Below, piece after piece: positions 11,243 through 28,669 of a DNA stretch of 64,000 nucleotides. Under the pieces are notes generated by a model. That model made no database searches and had not been told where the DNA came from. It was given only the letters and a program-made list of their open reading frames with translations. Every line of letters begins with the position of its first letter. Position 1 is the first letter of the stretch. This stretch comes from Prochlorococcus sp. AG-363-K07 (GTDB lineage: Bacteria; Cyanobacteriota; Cyanobacteriia; PCC-6307; Cyanobiaceae), in contig QCFO01000004.1 in assembly GCA_003280225.1 (NCBI GenBank), positions 1-64,000 of the forward strand, written 5' to 3'. The position numbers and the translations under genes were made by a program.

Positions 11243-14200
11243 ATGAGCAGAAGCGCGATTCAAGCCACTAAGACCGCTACCTACCTGCCTGACCTGGTTG
11301 AGGTCCAGAGATCAAGTTTTAAATGGTTTCTAGAGAAAGGTTTAATAGAGGAGTTAGAAAGTTTTTCTCCAATTACGGACTACACGGGGAAACTTGAATT
11401 GCATTTTGTTGGTAGTGAATACCGTTTGAAGAGGCCTAGGCATGATGTTGAGGAAGCAAAACGTAGAGATGCAACTTTTGCGTCCCAAATGTATGTAACT
11501 TGTAGGTTAGTAAATAAAGAAACTGGAGAAATAAAGGAGCAAGAAGTTTTCATTGGGGAATTGCCCTTGATGACAGAACGTGGCACCTTTATAATTAATG
11601 GGGCTGAAAGAGTAATTGTTAATCAAATTGTTCGTAGCCCAGGTGTTTATTTTAAAGATGAGCAAGATAAGAATGGACGAAGAACTTATAATGCAAGTGT
11701 AATTCCAAATCGTGGAGCATGGCTGAAGTTTGAAACTGATAAGAATGATTTATTGCATGTACGTGTTGATAAGACAAGGAAGATAAATGCTCATGTACTT
11801 ATGCGTGCTATGGGTCTTTCAGATAATGATGTGATTGATAAGTTGCGTCATCCAGAATACTATAAGAAGTCTATAGAAGCTGCTAATGAAGAAGGAATTA
11901 GTTCTGAAGACCAAGCATTATTAGAACTTTATAAGAAATTACGACCTGGTGAGCCTCCATCTGTTAGTGGTGGTCAGCAACTCTTGCAAACCAGATTTTT
12001 TGATCCAAAACGCTATGACCTAGGTAGAGTAGGTAGATATAAAATAAACAAGAAGTTACGCTTAACAATTCCAGATTCTGTTAGAACATTAACCCACGAG
12101 GATGTCCTTTCAACACTTGATTACTTAATTAATTTAGAGCTTGATATTGGTGGAGCAAGTCTTGATGATATTGATCACCTGGGCAATCGTAGGGTTCGTT
12201 CAGTTGGGGAACTATTACAGAATCAAGTTCGCGTTGGTTTAAATCGTTTAGAAAGAATTATTAAGGAGAGAATGACTGTTGGCGAAACAGATTCATTAAC
12301 ACCAGCTCAATTAGTTAATCCGAAACCTTTAGTTGCTGCAATTAAAGAGTTTTTTGGTTCAAGCCAATTAAGTCAGTTCATGGATCAGACTAATCCGCTT
12401 GCTGAGTTGACACATAAGAGGAGGATTTCAGCGTTAGGACCAGGTGGACTTACCAGAGAACGAGCTGGTTTTGCAGTAAGGGATATCCATCCATCTCACT
12501 ATGGTCGCTTGTGCCCCATTGAGACCCCTGAAGGTCCCAATGCTGGTTTGATTAACTCACTAGCCACTCATGCAAGGGTTAATCAATATGGGTTTATCGA
12601 AACTCCATTTTGGAAAGTAGAAAGTGGACGGGTAATCAAAGAAGGAGATCCTATCTATCTTTCCGCCGATCTCGAAGATGAGTGTCGGGTTGCTCCTGGT
12701 GACGTTGCGACAGATACTAATGGTCAAATTCTGGCTGAATTAATACCAGTTCGCTATAGACAGGATTTTGAAAAGGTTCCACCTGAACAAGTCGATTATG
12801 TTCAACTTTCTCCAGTACAAGTTATATCAGTTGCGACTTCTTTAATCCCTTTTCTGGAACATGATGACGCTAATAGAGCACTTATGGGCTCAAATATGCA
12901 ACGCCAGGCAGTTCCACTTTTGCGTCCAGAGCGTCCATTGGTTGGGACGGGGCTAGAGACTCAGGTTGCTAGAGATTCTGGAATGGTTCCTATCTCTAAG
13001 GTGAATGGAAAAGTTTCATATGTCGATGCAACTGCGATAGTAATTGCCGATGAAGATGGAAATGAGCATACTCATTACTTACAAAAATATCAGCGTTCTA
13101 ATCAAGACACGTGTCTTAATCAAAGACCTATTGTTACTCAAGGAGAAGAAGTATTAGTTGGTCAAGTTCTTGCAGATGGATCTGCTTGTGAAGGTGGAGA
13201 AATAGCGTTAGGTCAAAATGTTCTAGTAGCTTATATGCCATGGGAGGGATATAACTATGAAGACGCAATTCTTGTAAGTGAACGCTTGGTTAAAGATGAT
13301 CTTTATACATCTGTGCATATTGAAAAGTATGAAATAGAAGCACGTCAAACCAAGTTGGGTCCTGAAGAAATTACAAGGGAAATACCTAATGTATCAGAAG
13401 AAAATCTAGGCAATCTTGATGAAATGGGTATTATTCGCATTGGCGCTTTTGTTGAGAGTGGAGATATTCTTGTTGGTAAAGTGACCCCTAAAGGTGAATC
13501 GGATCAGCCTCCTGAAGAAAAGCTTTTAAGGGCAATATTTGGAGAAAAAGCTCGTGATGTTCGTGATAATTCTCTAAGAGTTCCAAGTACTGAAAGAGGA
13601 CGTGTTGTTGATGTTCGAATTTATACGAGAGAGCAAGGGGACGAGCTTCCTCCAGGCGCAAATATGGTTGTTAGGGTGTACGTAGCGCAGCGCCGCAAAA
13701 TTCAGGTTGGCGATAAAATGGCAGGAAGACATGGCAATAAGGGCATTATTAGTCGAATTCTTCCAAGAGAAGATATGCCCTATTTGCCTGATGGTACACC
13801 TGTCGACATTGTTTTGAATCCACTTGGTGTACCAAGCAGGATGAATGTGGGCCAAGTTTTTGAGTGTTTAATGGGTTGGGCTGCTTCTAACTTGAATTGT
13901 CGCGTAAAAGTAGTTCCTTTCGATGAAATGTATGGAGCAGAAAAGTCTCAGCAAACTGTAGAAGCATATTTAAAGAAAGCTGCTCAACAGCCTGGTAAAG
14001 ATTGGGTTTACAACCCAGAGAGCCCAGGGAAGTTACAATTAATTGATGGACGGAGTGGAGAGCCTTTTGATCAGCCAGTGACGGTTGGATATGCTCAAAT
14101 ACTTAAATTAGTTCACTTGGTAGATGACAAAATTCATGCACGCTCAACAGGCCCCTATTCTTTAGTTACGCAGCAGCCATTGGGTGGTAAAGCTCAACAA

Positions 14201-14536
14201 GGAGGTCAGCGATTGGGTGAGATGGAGGTATGGGCTCTTGAGGCTTATGGGGCTGCTTATACATTGCAAGAGCTTTTGACGGTTAAGTCAGATGATATGC
14301 AGGGTCGAAATGAAGCTTTGAATGCGATTGTTAAAGGTAAACCAATACCCAGACCTGGCACACCAGAGTCTTTCAAAGTTCTTATGCGTGAACTGCAATC
14401 TCTAGGCCTTGATATAGCTGTTTATACAGATGAGGGTAAAGAGGTTGATTTGATGCAGGATGTTAACCCTCGACGAAGTACACCTAGTCGACCTACTTAT
14501 GAATCATTAGGAGTTTCGGATTACGACGAAGATTAG
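11243..14536 (+). CDS. rpoB: DNA-directed RNA polymerase subunit beta
   Basis: Full-length RpoB motifs, e.g. [21 protein letters not shown] and [19 protein letters not shown]. The ORF is open from 11135, but ATG at 11243 ([23 protein letters not shown]) is the likely start. Confidence 0.97.
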   Translation: MSRSAIQATKTATYLPDLVEVQRSSFKWFLEKGLIEELESFSPITDYTGKLELHFVGSEYRLKRPRHDVEEAKRRDATFASQMYVTCRLVNKETGEIKEQEVFIGELPLMTERGTFIINGAERVIVNQIVRSPGVYFKDEQDKNGRRTYNASVIPNRGAWLKFETDKNDLLHVRVDKTRKINAHVLMRAMGLSDNDVIDKLRHPEYYKKSIEAANEEGISSEDQALLELYKKLRPGEPPSVSGGQQLLQTRFFDPKRYDLGRVGRYKINKKLRLTIPDSVRTLTHEDVLSTLDYLINLELDIGGASLDDIDHLGNRRVRSVGELLQNQVRVGLNRLERIIKERMTVGETDSLTPAQLVNPKPLVAAIKEFFGSSQLSQFMDQTNPLAELTHKRRISALGPGGLTRERAGFAVRDIHPSHYGRLCPIETPEGPNAGLINSLATHARVNQYGFIETPFWKVESGRVIKEGDPIYLSADLEDECRVAPGDVATDTNGQILAELIPVRYRQDFEKVPPEQVDYVQLSPVQVISVATSLIPFLEHDDANRALMGSNMQRQAVPLLRPERPLVGTGLETQVARDSGMVPISKVNGKVSYVDATAIVIADEDGNEHTHYLQKYQRSNQDTCLNQRPIVTQGEEVLVGQVLADGSACEGGEIALGQNVLVAYMPWEGYNYEDAILVSERLVKDDLYTSVHIEKYEIEARQTKLGPEEITREIPNVSEENLGNLDEMGIIRIGAFVESGDILVGKVTPKGESDQPPEEKLLRAIFGEKARDVRDNSLRVPSTERGRVVDVRIYTREQGDELPPGANMVVRVYVAQRRKIQVGDKMAGRHGNKGIISRILPREDMPYLPDGTPVDIVLNPLGVPSRMNVGQVFECLMGWAASNLNCRVKVVPFDEMYGAEKSQQTVEAYLKKAAQQPGKDWVYNPESPGKLQLIDGRSGEPFDQPVTVGYAQILKLVHLVDDKIHARSTGPYSLVTQQPLGGKAQQGGQRLGEMEVWALEAYGAAYTLQELLTVKSDDMQGRNEALNAIVKGKPIPRPGTPESFKVLMRELQSLGLDIAVYTDEGKEVDLMQDVNPRRSTPSRPTYESLGVSDYDED

Positions 14537-14579
14537 TTTTTTCATTACACCATTGTTTCTTCATTATTAACCCCTTTGA

Positions 14580-16493
<1,914 letters not shown>

Positions 16494-16544
16494 TTTATTA
16501 ACAGCCTTTCCTTACAACTTCTTACCTCTGACTACTTCCGCTAA

Positions 16545-20666
<4,122 letters not shown>

Positions 20667-20704
20667 GCTGCTCTTGGGTTTGATTATTTTTGATTATGAT
20701 TTAG

Positions 20705-21948
<1,244 letters not shown>

Positions 21949-21990
21949 AGAGTTTTAACTTAAGGAAATTAGTAAAGCTTCTTTGACTAA

Positions 21991-23754
21991 ATGGCAATAG
22001 TTGATTGGTTGATTTTGGTTGCTTATTTATTACTTTCGTTAGCCCTAGGATTTTTCTTGGCAAGTCGAAATAAGACTGATGATGATTATTTTTTGGCAGG
22101 CCGAAATCTTAGTGGCTGGTTGGCTGGTGCCTCTATGGCTGCCACTACCTTTTCTATTGATACTCCTTTATATGTAGCTGGACTGGTCGCTACTCGTGGT
22201 TTGGCAGCTAGTTGGGAATGGTGGAGTTTTGGTTTGGCACATGTTGCAATGACTGTCGTATTTGCACCTCTATGGCGACGAAGTGGTGTTTTGACAGATG
22301 CCGCATTTACGGAGTTGCGTTACGGAGGCCCTGCTGCTGCTTGGTTGAGGGGCTTTAAGGCTTTCCTTTTGGCTGTGCCCGTTAATTGTATAGGGATTGG
22401 TTATGCATTTTTAGCGATGAGAAAAGTTGCTGAGGCTTTAGAAATTGTTGACGGTCACCTTATTTATGGACCAATAAGTGACACATTTCTTTTGCTCATC
22501 ATTATTGCTGCTTTGATGCTTTTCTATACGGTTATTGGGGGCCTTTGGGCAGTTGTTGTTAACGACTTGGTCCAATTGGTCTTAGCGCTTTTTGGTGCGT
22601 TGGGGGTTGCAGTTGTAGTAGTTCATGCGGCTGGTGGTATGACTACGTTAATTGATCAAATAGATCAATTACGTCGACCAGAATTGACATCTTTCTTCCC
22701 ATGGCAGTGGAGTCAGAATGGTTTTGAATGGATTGGTGGTGCAGGAATCAGTATTACAACCTTTGTTTCATTTCTTACTTTGCAATGGTGGAGCTTTAGG
22801 CGAAGTGATGGTGGTGGAGAATTTATTCAACGTATGCTTTCAACACGTGACGAGCGGAATGCAAGTCTGGCTGGTTGGGTGTTCCTGGTGGTGAATTACC
22901 TCTTGAGGAGTTGGTTGTGGATTGTGGTTGCACTAGCTGCCCTAGTTCTGTTACCTGAGCAGCAAGATTGGGAACTGAGTTACCCTATTCTGGCTATCCG
23001 CTATCTTCCCCCTATAGCATTAGGTGTTGTTGTTGTCTCATTAGTTGCAGCTTTTATGAGCACAATTAGCACCTCTTTGAATTGGGGTGCAAGTTATTTA
23101 ACTCATGATCTTTACCAGCGTTTTTTGAGGCCTAAAGCAGATAAACAAGAATTACTTGTCGTTGGTCAATGTACAAGTGTTTTATTACTACTTATTGGTA
23201 TCTTTACTGCTTTAGTTAGTCAGAGCATAGGAGCAGTCTTTCGATTGGTGATTGCTATAGGTACGGGACCTGGCGTTGTACTTGTTTTGAGATGGTTTTG
23301 GTGGCGCATTAATGCTCCAGCTGAGCTGGCCGCAATGCTTAGTGGTTTTGTTATTGGGTTCTCAACCTCTGTAATTCCTGTTATTCGTATAGATGATTAT
23401 GGATTGAAGTTATTTGTGACGACAGGATTTACAGCAGTTGTTTGGATTGTGGTTTTGTTTTTGACTCCTTCTGAATCGCAAGATGTTTTAGATCAATTTG
23501 TTCAGAAGGTGCGTCCTCCTGGCCCAGGCTGGAGATCTTTTAGAGATCGACTTGGGGTCATACCAGTGGATTCCCTAAAAAGTTTGTTCTTGCGTTTTCT
23601 CTTGAGCTCTCTTTTGCTTTTTAGCGCGATGTTGGGAGTTGGAGCTTTCCTTCTGCATCAAGAGCAGGGGGGCTGGTTAGGACTGTCAATTGCTGTGATT
23701 TGCTTTTTTGTTATGCGAAGAAAGAGGTTATTTGATATTTCTTTCGATTCTTGA
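21991..23754 (+). CDS. Sodium:solute symporter (SSS) family protein
   Basis: Multi-spanning protein with DDDYFLAGRNLSGWLAGASMAATTFSIDTPLYVAG. Confidence 0.9.
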   Translation: MAIVDWLILVAYLLLSLALGFFLASRNKTDDDYFLAGRNLSGWLAGASMAATTFSIDTPLYVAGLVATRGLAASWEWWSFGLAHVAMTVVFAPLWRRSGVLTDAAFTELRYGGPAAAWLRGFKAFLLAVPVNCIGIGYAFLAMRKVAEALEIVDGHLIYGPISDTFLLLIIIAALMLFYTVIGGLWAVVVNDLVQLVLALFGALGVAVVVVHAAGGMTTLIDQIDQLRRPELTSFFPWQWSQNGFEWIGGAGISITTFVSFLTLQWWSFRRSDGGGEFIQRMLSTRDERNASLAGWVFLVVNYLLRSWLWIVVALAALVLLPEQQDWELSYPILAIRYLPPIALGVVVVSLVAAFMSTISTSLNWGASYLTHDLYQRFLRPKADKQELLVVGQCTSVLLLLIGIFTALVSQSIGAVFRLVIAIGTGPGVVLVLRWFWWRINAPAELAAMLSGFVIGFSTSVIPVIRIDDYGLKLFVTTGFTAVVWIVVLFLTPSESQDVLDQFVQKVRPPGPGWRSFRDRLGVIPVDSLKSLFLRFLLSSLLLFSAMLGVGAFLLHQEQGGWLGLSIAVICFFVMRRKRLFDISFDS

Positions 23755-23805
23755 GCACTCATATTTGATCGATAGGTGCAGAATGATTCAAAATGACTTT
23801 GCATT

Positions 23806-23931
23806 TTGGGTTTCGTACGCTCTACTCTTTTGCCAGTTTTAATAGTTGCTCTGTTTGGAGTGGCTTTTTTCGCTGTTAGTGCACGAATTTGGCTTCCTGG
23901 GGATATGCTTGCTCCTGCCCCAATGAATTGA
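23806..23931 (+). CDS. Small single-pass membrane protein of unknown function
   Basis: Not in the ORF track. The open frame reads LGFVRSTLLPVLIVALFGVAFFAVSARIWLPGDMLAPAPMN*. The exact start (TTG 23806 or downstream TTG 23830) is uncertain. Confidence 0.6.
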   Translation: MGFVRSTLLPVLIVALFGVAFFAVSARIWLPGDMLAPAPMN

Positions 23932-23959
23932 TACCTCCTCAGTTCTTTAGACTCCTTTT

Positions 23960-24769
23960 ATGAATGATGCTCAAGTAAATCCAGATGACGAGGGGTTGGT
24001 CAATCTTGCGATTGATCCTGATGTACTTGCTAGAGAGCTTGAGGCTGAATTGGTTGGGGATCCTTTAGATGAGATCGGTCTTGGGGATTTTGATTCGGAT
24101 GCTCTTAATGTTGCCCGGGAATGTGAGATGGGCTTGCAATGGTTAAAAGAGGGGCATGAGCAGCGCTTGCAAGGGTTGCGTGTGTTTTGTGAATATCGTG
24201 ATCAGAGAGCCCTCCCATTACTAGTCCCACTCTTGCAAGAACCTTGCCCTGTTGAGCGCATGAGTGCTGTCTATGCGCTTGGGAGAAATCCTTGCCCACG
24301 TGCAATAAAGATCCTTTTGAAAATGTTGCGTACTGATGGCAATGCTTATGTCCGCAAGGCCACTGCCTGGAGCCTAGGTAATTATTCTGATTCGGCAGTA
24401 ATCAGGCCTTTGATCCATGCTTTACAGAATGATGTGGCTGCTGTTCGGTTATGGGCATCTGGGTCTTTGGCTGAAGCCGGTTGCAGCTCATCTAAAAATG
24501 CCTCACTTGCAGCTAAACAGTTGCTGGTGAGCTTGAAAATTGATAATGAGCCTTTAGTTAGAAGTAACTGTATTTGGGCTCTTGGTCGGTTGTATGAGTC
24601 GTTGGAGAGCCTCAATAGGGACAACATTGAGGAAGCTTTGTTAAATGTTTTGTTGAATGATTCAGAACCATCGGTGCGCTATGAATCTCGTACTGTACTT
24701 GAGCAGATTGATAACCCTCCTTTGGTACAAAGGCTTAAGCGCCTTATAGATCAAGGATTGATTGTTTGA
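23960..24769 (+). CDS. HEAT-repeat (PBS-lyase-like) protein
   Basis: Repeats such as PLLQEPCPVERMSAVYALGR, VRKATAWSLGNY, VRLWASGSLAEAG and VRSNCIWALGRL. Confidence 0.88.
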   Translation: MNDAQVNPDDEGLVNLAIDPDVLARELEAELVGDPLDEIGLGDFDSDALNVARECEMGLQWLKEGHEQRLQGLRVFCEYRDQRALPLLVPLLQEPCPVERMSAVYALGRNPCPRAIKILLKMLRTDGNAYVRKATAWSLGNYSDSAVIRPLIHALQNDVAAVRLWASGSLAEAGCSSSKNASLAAKQLLVSLKIDNEPLVRSNCIWALGRLYESLESLNRDNIEEALLNVLLNDSEPSVRYESRTVLEQIDNPPLVQRLKRLIDQGLIV

Positions 24770-24857
24770 AAGTAGTTTCTTAAACAAAGCCTTGTAACAA
24801 GAGCACCACACATGTGGGGGTTTTGTATATATCATCATTCCCATCAACTCCCGATGT

Positions 24858-25067
24858 ATGCCTCAGCGCACCCTGCGTTTCAAAATCCGACAAGACGGAC
24901 TTGTTGAAGAGTCTGTAGAAGGCGTAGCAGGTGAAGCTTGTCATCAATTGACTAAGAGGCTCGAAGATTCATTAGGCGTTGTGCAGAGACGAGAACCTAC
25001 TTCAGAATTATTTCTGAAAGATAATAATGTTCAGTCTCAGTCCCTCCCTGTTGATCAATTATCCTGA
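24858..25067 (+). CDS. DUF2997-like small protein
   Basis: MPQRTLRFKIRQDGLVEESVEGVAGEACHQLTKRLEDSLG; located immediately before DUF1257 with a 1-nt TGATG overlap. Confidence 0.83.
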   Translation: MPQRTLRFKIRQDGLVEESVEGVAGEACHQLTKRLEDSLGVVQRREPTSELFLKDNNVQSQSLPVDQLS

Positions 25068-25459
25068 TGTCCCATTTCAGTACGGTAAAAACTCAATTGC
25101 GAAAGAAGGAGCCTCTTTTAACAGCTCTTCACGATCTTGGATATACCCCTCAAGAAGGAGAAAATCTAGTTAGAGGCTATAGGGGCCAAACAGTGAAGGC
25201 TGAGGTTTCAGTAAATATGACTCATGGAGGAGATATTGGGTTTAGATGGAACAATGCCACTGAATCTTATGAACTTGTTACTGATTTGGACCTTTGGAAA
25301 CAACAGGTTCCTGTAGAAAGATTCTTGTCCCAATTAACCCAGAGATATGCATTAAATACAGTTCTTTCTGCAACTTCTGAGGAGGGGTTTGAAGTTTCAG
25401 AACAGAAAAATAATTTAGATGGGTCGATTGAACTAGTTGTGACACGATGGGACCCTTAA
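25067..25459 (+). CDS. DUF1257 / Ycf35-like protein
   Basis: MSHFSTVKTQLRKKEPLLTALHDLGY and ADIGFRWN-like core (GDIGFRWN). Confidence 0.87.
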   Translation: MSHFSTVKTQLRKKEPLLTALHDLGYTPQEGENLVRGYRGQTVKAEVSVNMTHGGDIGFRWNNATESYELVTDLDLWKQQVPVERFLSQLTQRYALNTVLSATSEEGFEVSEQKNNLDGSIELVVTRWDP

Positions 25460-25474
25460 GTTTTTTTAAGACCA

Positions 25475-25852
25475 TTGACTATTGATCCTTCGACGGCCTT
25501 TCGCGTAAAGGTTGAACATGGCTTTAGCCCTAATGGCAAAGAACCATGTTTAGGCGGGAAATTGAATGAAAAGGCTGTATGGGTTGATGAATCTATCTGT
25601 ATTGGATGTAAATATTGTGCCAATGTCGCAACTAATACATTTGTGATAGAGCCTTATATGGGACGCTCTAGAGCTATTAGACAGGATGGCGATTCAATAG
25701 AGATTATTCAAGAGGCTATTCAAACTTGTCCTGTTAGTTGTATTCACTGGGTTGCATTTGAAGAATTGGATCGTCTTAGAGCACAGTTAGCTGAAATCGA
25801 GATACAACCTTTGGGGATGCTTCCAAAGACTGGAAAAAAGCTCAATCCTTAA
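25475..25852 (+). CDS. [4Fe-4S] ferredoxin-like protein
   Basis: CIGCKYCANVATNTFVIE ... TCPVSCIHWV (CxxCxxC plus CPxxC). Confidence 0.9.
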   Translation: MTIDPSTAFRVKVEHGFSPNGKEPCLGGKLNEKAVWVDESICIGCKYCANVATNTFVIEPYMGRSRAIRQDGDSIEIIQEAIQTCPVSCIHWVAFEELDRLRAQLAEIEIQPLGMLPKTGKKLNP

Positions 25853-25857
25853 TCACA

Positions 25858-27084
25858 TTGACTGACAAGATTCCATCCGATTCAAATACTCTCCCTTTTA
25901 GACGTTTTGGCCGTACCAATATTCAGATGCCACTGTTATCCCTTGGTGGGATGCGCTTTCAGCAGAGCTGGAATGAACTAGCACCACAACAAATAACAGA
26001 TCACAGTCAAGAGCAACTAGAAGCCACTCTTCTGAAAGCTTGGAAGAGTGGATTTCATCATGTGGAAACTGCTAGACACTATGGAAGTTCTGAAATGCAG
26101 CTTGGTTGGGCTTTGAAGAATTTGCCTCACCGGAATCGCATTCTGCAGACCAAGGTTCCTCCTAGAGAAGATCCTAAGCAGTTTGAAGCTGAACTTCGAC
26201 TTAGTTTTAAAAGATTAGGTTGCGAGAAATTAGATCTCTTGGCGATTCATGGTTTAAACCTTCCTGAACACTTGGAACAAACTGTGAAATCAGGCGGTTG
26301 TCTTGAAGTGGTAAGAAGGTGGCAGGATCAAGGTTTGATTCGATATGTGGGATTTTCTACTCATGGGTCCAGTGAATTGATTGTTCAGGCCATTCAGACT
26401 GATCAATTTGATTTCGTCAATCTTCATTGGTACTTCATATGGCAGGACAATGATTCAGCTTTAGATGCAGCGGCTGAGCATGATCTTGGAGTTTTTATAA
26501 TCAGTCCTACAGATAAAGGAGGCCATTTGCATTCTCCTTCGAAGAATTTGGTGGACTTATGCGAACCATTTCATCCAATAGTTTTTAATGATCTTTTTTG
26601 CTTAAAAGATCAAAGAGTTCACACTATTAGTGTTGGAGCTGCTACACCGAAAGATTTAGATTTGCATTTGCAGGCAATATCTCTTCTTGATCAAGCTAAT
26701 GAGATTGTCCCAACTATTCAAAGCAATTTATATAATGCAGCTCTTAATTCACTTGGAAAGATTTGGTGGGATACATGGCATGTTGGTTTACCTAGTTGGC
26801 AAGAAACACCTGGTGGTATCAACCTCCCAATATTGCTTTGGCTGCACAACCTTATAGAAGCATGGGGAATGGAAGGATATGCAAAAGCACGGTATTCCCT
26901 TCTTGGGAATGCAAGTCATTGGTTCCCTGGCAACAATGCTGATTGCCTAGATAAAGATGTCTCTGAGGAGGATTTAGTTCAAGTCTTAATGCATAGCCCT
27001 TGGTGCTATGAGATACCTCAACTTTTGCGGAGATTGAAAAATCAAGTTGGCGGGGATGTTCAGCAAAGATTGTCATCAATCTGA
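25858..27084 (+). CDS. Aldo/keto reductase-family oxidoreductase (COG1453-like)
   Basis: RRFGRTNIQMPLLSLGGMRFQ, VETARHYGSSEMQLG and YVGFSTHGSSELI. Confidence 0.88.
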   Translation: MTDKIPSDSNTLPFRRFGRTNIQMPLLSLGGMRFQQSWNELAPQQITDHSQEQLEATLLKAWKSGFHHVETARHYGSSEMQLGWALKNLPHRNRILQTKVPPREDPKQFEAELRLSFKRLGCEKLDLLAIHGLNLPEHLEQTVKSGGCLEVVRRWQDQGLIRYVGFSTHGSSELIVQAIQTDQFDFVNLHWYFIWQDNDSALDAAAEHDLGVFIISPTDKGGHLHSPSKNLVDLCEPFHPIVFNDLFCLKDQRVHTISVGAATPKDLDLHLQAISLLDQANEIVPTIQSNLYNAALNSLGKIWWDTWHVGLPSWQETPGGINLPILLWLHNLIEAWGMEGYAKARYSLLGNASHWFPGNNADCLDKDVSEEDLVQVLMHSPWCYEIPQLLRRLKNQVGGDVQQRLSSI

Positions 27085-27842
27085 AAAGACAATGGCCTTT
27101 TGGATGGAATACCTACAGACCTTGGATATGTTTTAGGACAAGATGCATTGGCTTTTAGACGAATCAAATGTCTAATTCCTCTTTCTGAGGGCAGTTCTAT
27201 GTGTTGTATCTTGTGGAGCGTCGCATTTAAAGCGGATAATGCTTTAGTAAGGCTCTGATGGTCGAGATCATTCCACTTCCCTCTATATAGAAGAGCCTCA
27301 CCTTTGTGTTTTAGTAATGGGATTAAATATTCTGCAGTCACAGGGGCTGGTGCAACTGCTCTTGCTAATGCAAGGTCAAAATTACTTCTATATAGCTTCT
27401 TTTGTCCTGTTAGTTCTATACGTTCAGAGATCACTTGCACCCTTTTTTCGAGACGGAGCTCTTTGACCATCATTTTTAGTATATTGGTCTTTCTTCTCAA
27501 TGCATCAACAAGAGTGAGTTGTGAATTCGGTAGTGCAATAGCTATTGCAAGCCCTGGGAAACCACAACCACTTCCTACATCAATACAATTAAGACTCTTT
27601 TGAGCATGATTTAATTCTTTTTTCAGGGGCCATAAACTATCAAAAACTTGACTTATCCAGTAGTCCTCACCTTCTATGAGCCTTGTTAAATTGACTTTTT
27701 GATTATATCTTCTTAGTAAAACTTGAAGAGTTTTTAGTTGTTGAAGTTGCAGGGTAGATGGTTCCCATTGCAAGATTTTCCAAAATTCTTGGGTGGGATT
27801 TGTGAAACAGTCTTGATGTGGGGCTTGATGCTGTAGTTTCAT
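27060..27842 (-). CDS. rsmG: 16S rRNA (guanine(527)-N7)-methyltransferase
   Basis: QKVNLTRL and DVGSGCGFPGLAIAIALP motifs. Confidence 0.95.
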   Translation of the reverse strand: MKLQHQAPHQDCFTNPTQEFWKILQWEPSTLQLQQLKTLQVLLRRYNQKVNLTRLIEGEDYWISQVFDSLWPLKKELNHAQKSLNCIDVGSGCGFPGLAIAIALPNSQLTLVDALRRKTNILKMMVKELRLEKRVQVISERIELTGQKKLYRSNFDLALARAVAPAPVTAEYLIPLLKHKGEALLYRGKWNDLDHQSLTKALSALNATLHKIQHIELPSERGIRHLIRLKANASCPKTYPRSVGIPSKRPLSFQIDDNLC

Positions 27843-27890
27843 TGAATATAAATTTGATGTGTTTAGCCCAGTAAATCAATTTCTGATGCT

Positions 27891-28433
27891 TTGACTACGC
27901 CTACAACTTACTATCAATTACTTGGTATCCCTAGGTCCGCTGATGCGAAAACTGTTCGATTGGCATTTTGTAGATTAAGTAAGGCATTGCATCCAGATAC
28001 GACGACTTTGCCACCTGATGAGGCTACAAACAGTTTTCAGGAGCTTTGTGAGGCGTATGAGATTCTTTCGGATCCAATAAAGCGAAAAACTTATGATGAG
28101 AGATTGGAACAAGAATTTTTGCCGCATCATGTTGATGGCTCAAATCATATACTTCACAATCTTTCGAAGAACCTAAAAGCTCAAGAGGTCCGACGCTCTT
28201 TTTCGGGAGGTGAGTTATTCTCACTCCTATTGTTAGGTGTTGCACTATTACTGAGTTTGTTCTTAGGGACAGGATTTGCATTGATTCAGGGTCGGGCTTG
28301 GCAGGTTCGACCAAGCTGGCTCTTTTTTGATTCCAGCAATACACAACAAACGATTAGTCTTAGATCTCTGAAGAATATTTATGCTGCCACCAGCAAATAC
28401 ACCATTGAATCAGCATTCTCTAGGGGCAATTGA
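27891..28433 (+). CDS. DnaJ (J-domain) protein with a C-terminal transmembrane segment
   Basis: TYYQLLGIPRSADAKTVRLAFCRLSKALHPDTT with the HPD motif; hydrophobic LFSLLLLGVALLLSLFLGTGFALI. Confidence 0.9.
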   Translation: MTTPTTYYQLLGIPRSADAKTVRLAFCRLSKALHPDTTTLPPDEATNSFQELCEAYEILSDPIKRKTYDERLEQEFLPHHVDGSNHILHNLSKNLKAQEVRRSFSGGELFSLLLLGVALLLSLFLGTGFALIQGRAWQVRPSWLFFDSSNTQQTISLRSLKNIYAATSKYTIESAFSRGN

Positions 28434-28641
28434 AATTTGGTTGCAAGAGCTTGGTGCTTGCAAGAGTGACAAAGATCCCTGCCTCTGGACCTTGGTATTG
28501 AGCCATTGGTCGGCAGTGATTCAAATGGAACATGATGAGTTAAAAGTGACTTGGGAACAAGATGGCAAATTTAATCATTGTTATTTCTCTTATGGACTGC
28601 CCAGAAATGATGTGCATCTAGCCATTTTGCAAGGGCCTTAA
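28381..28641 (+). CDS. DUF3143-like small protein
   Basis: MLPPANTPLNQHSLGAIEIWLQELGACKSDKDPCLWTL; overlaps the J-domain CDS by 53 nt in another frame. Confidence 0.8.
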   Translation: MLPPANTPLNQHSLGAIEIWLQELGACKSDKDPCLWTLVLSHWSAVIQMEHDELKVTWEQDGKFNHCYFSYGLPRNDVHLAILQGP

Positions 28642-28669
28642 AGTGAAACTTGACTCTGAATGAAAATAA

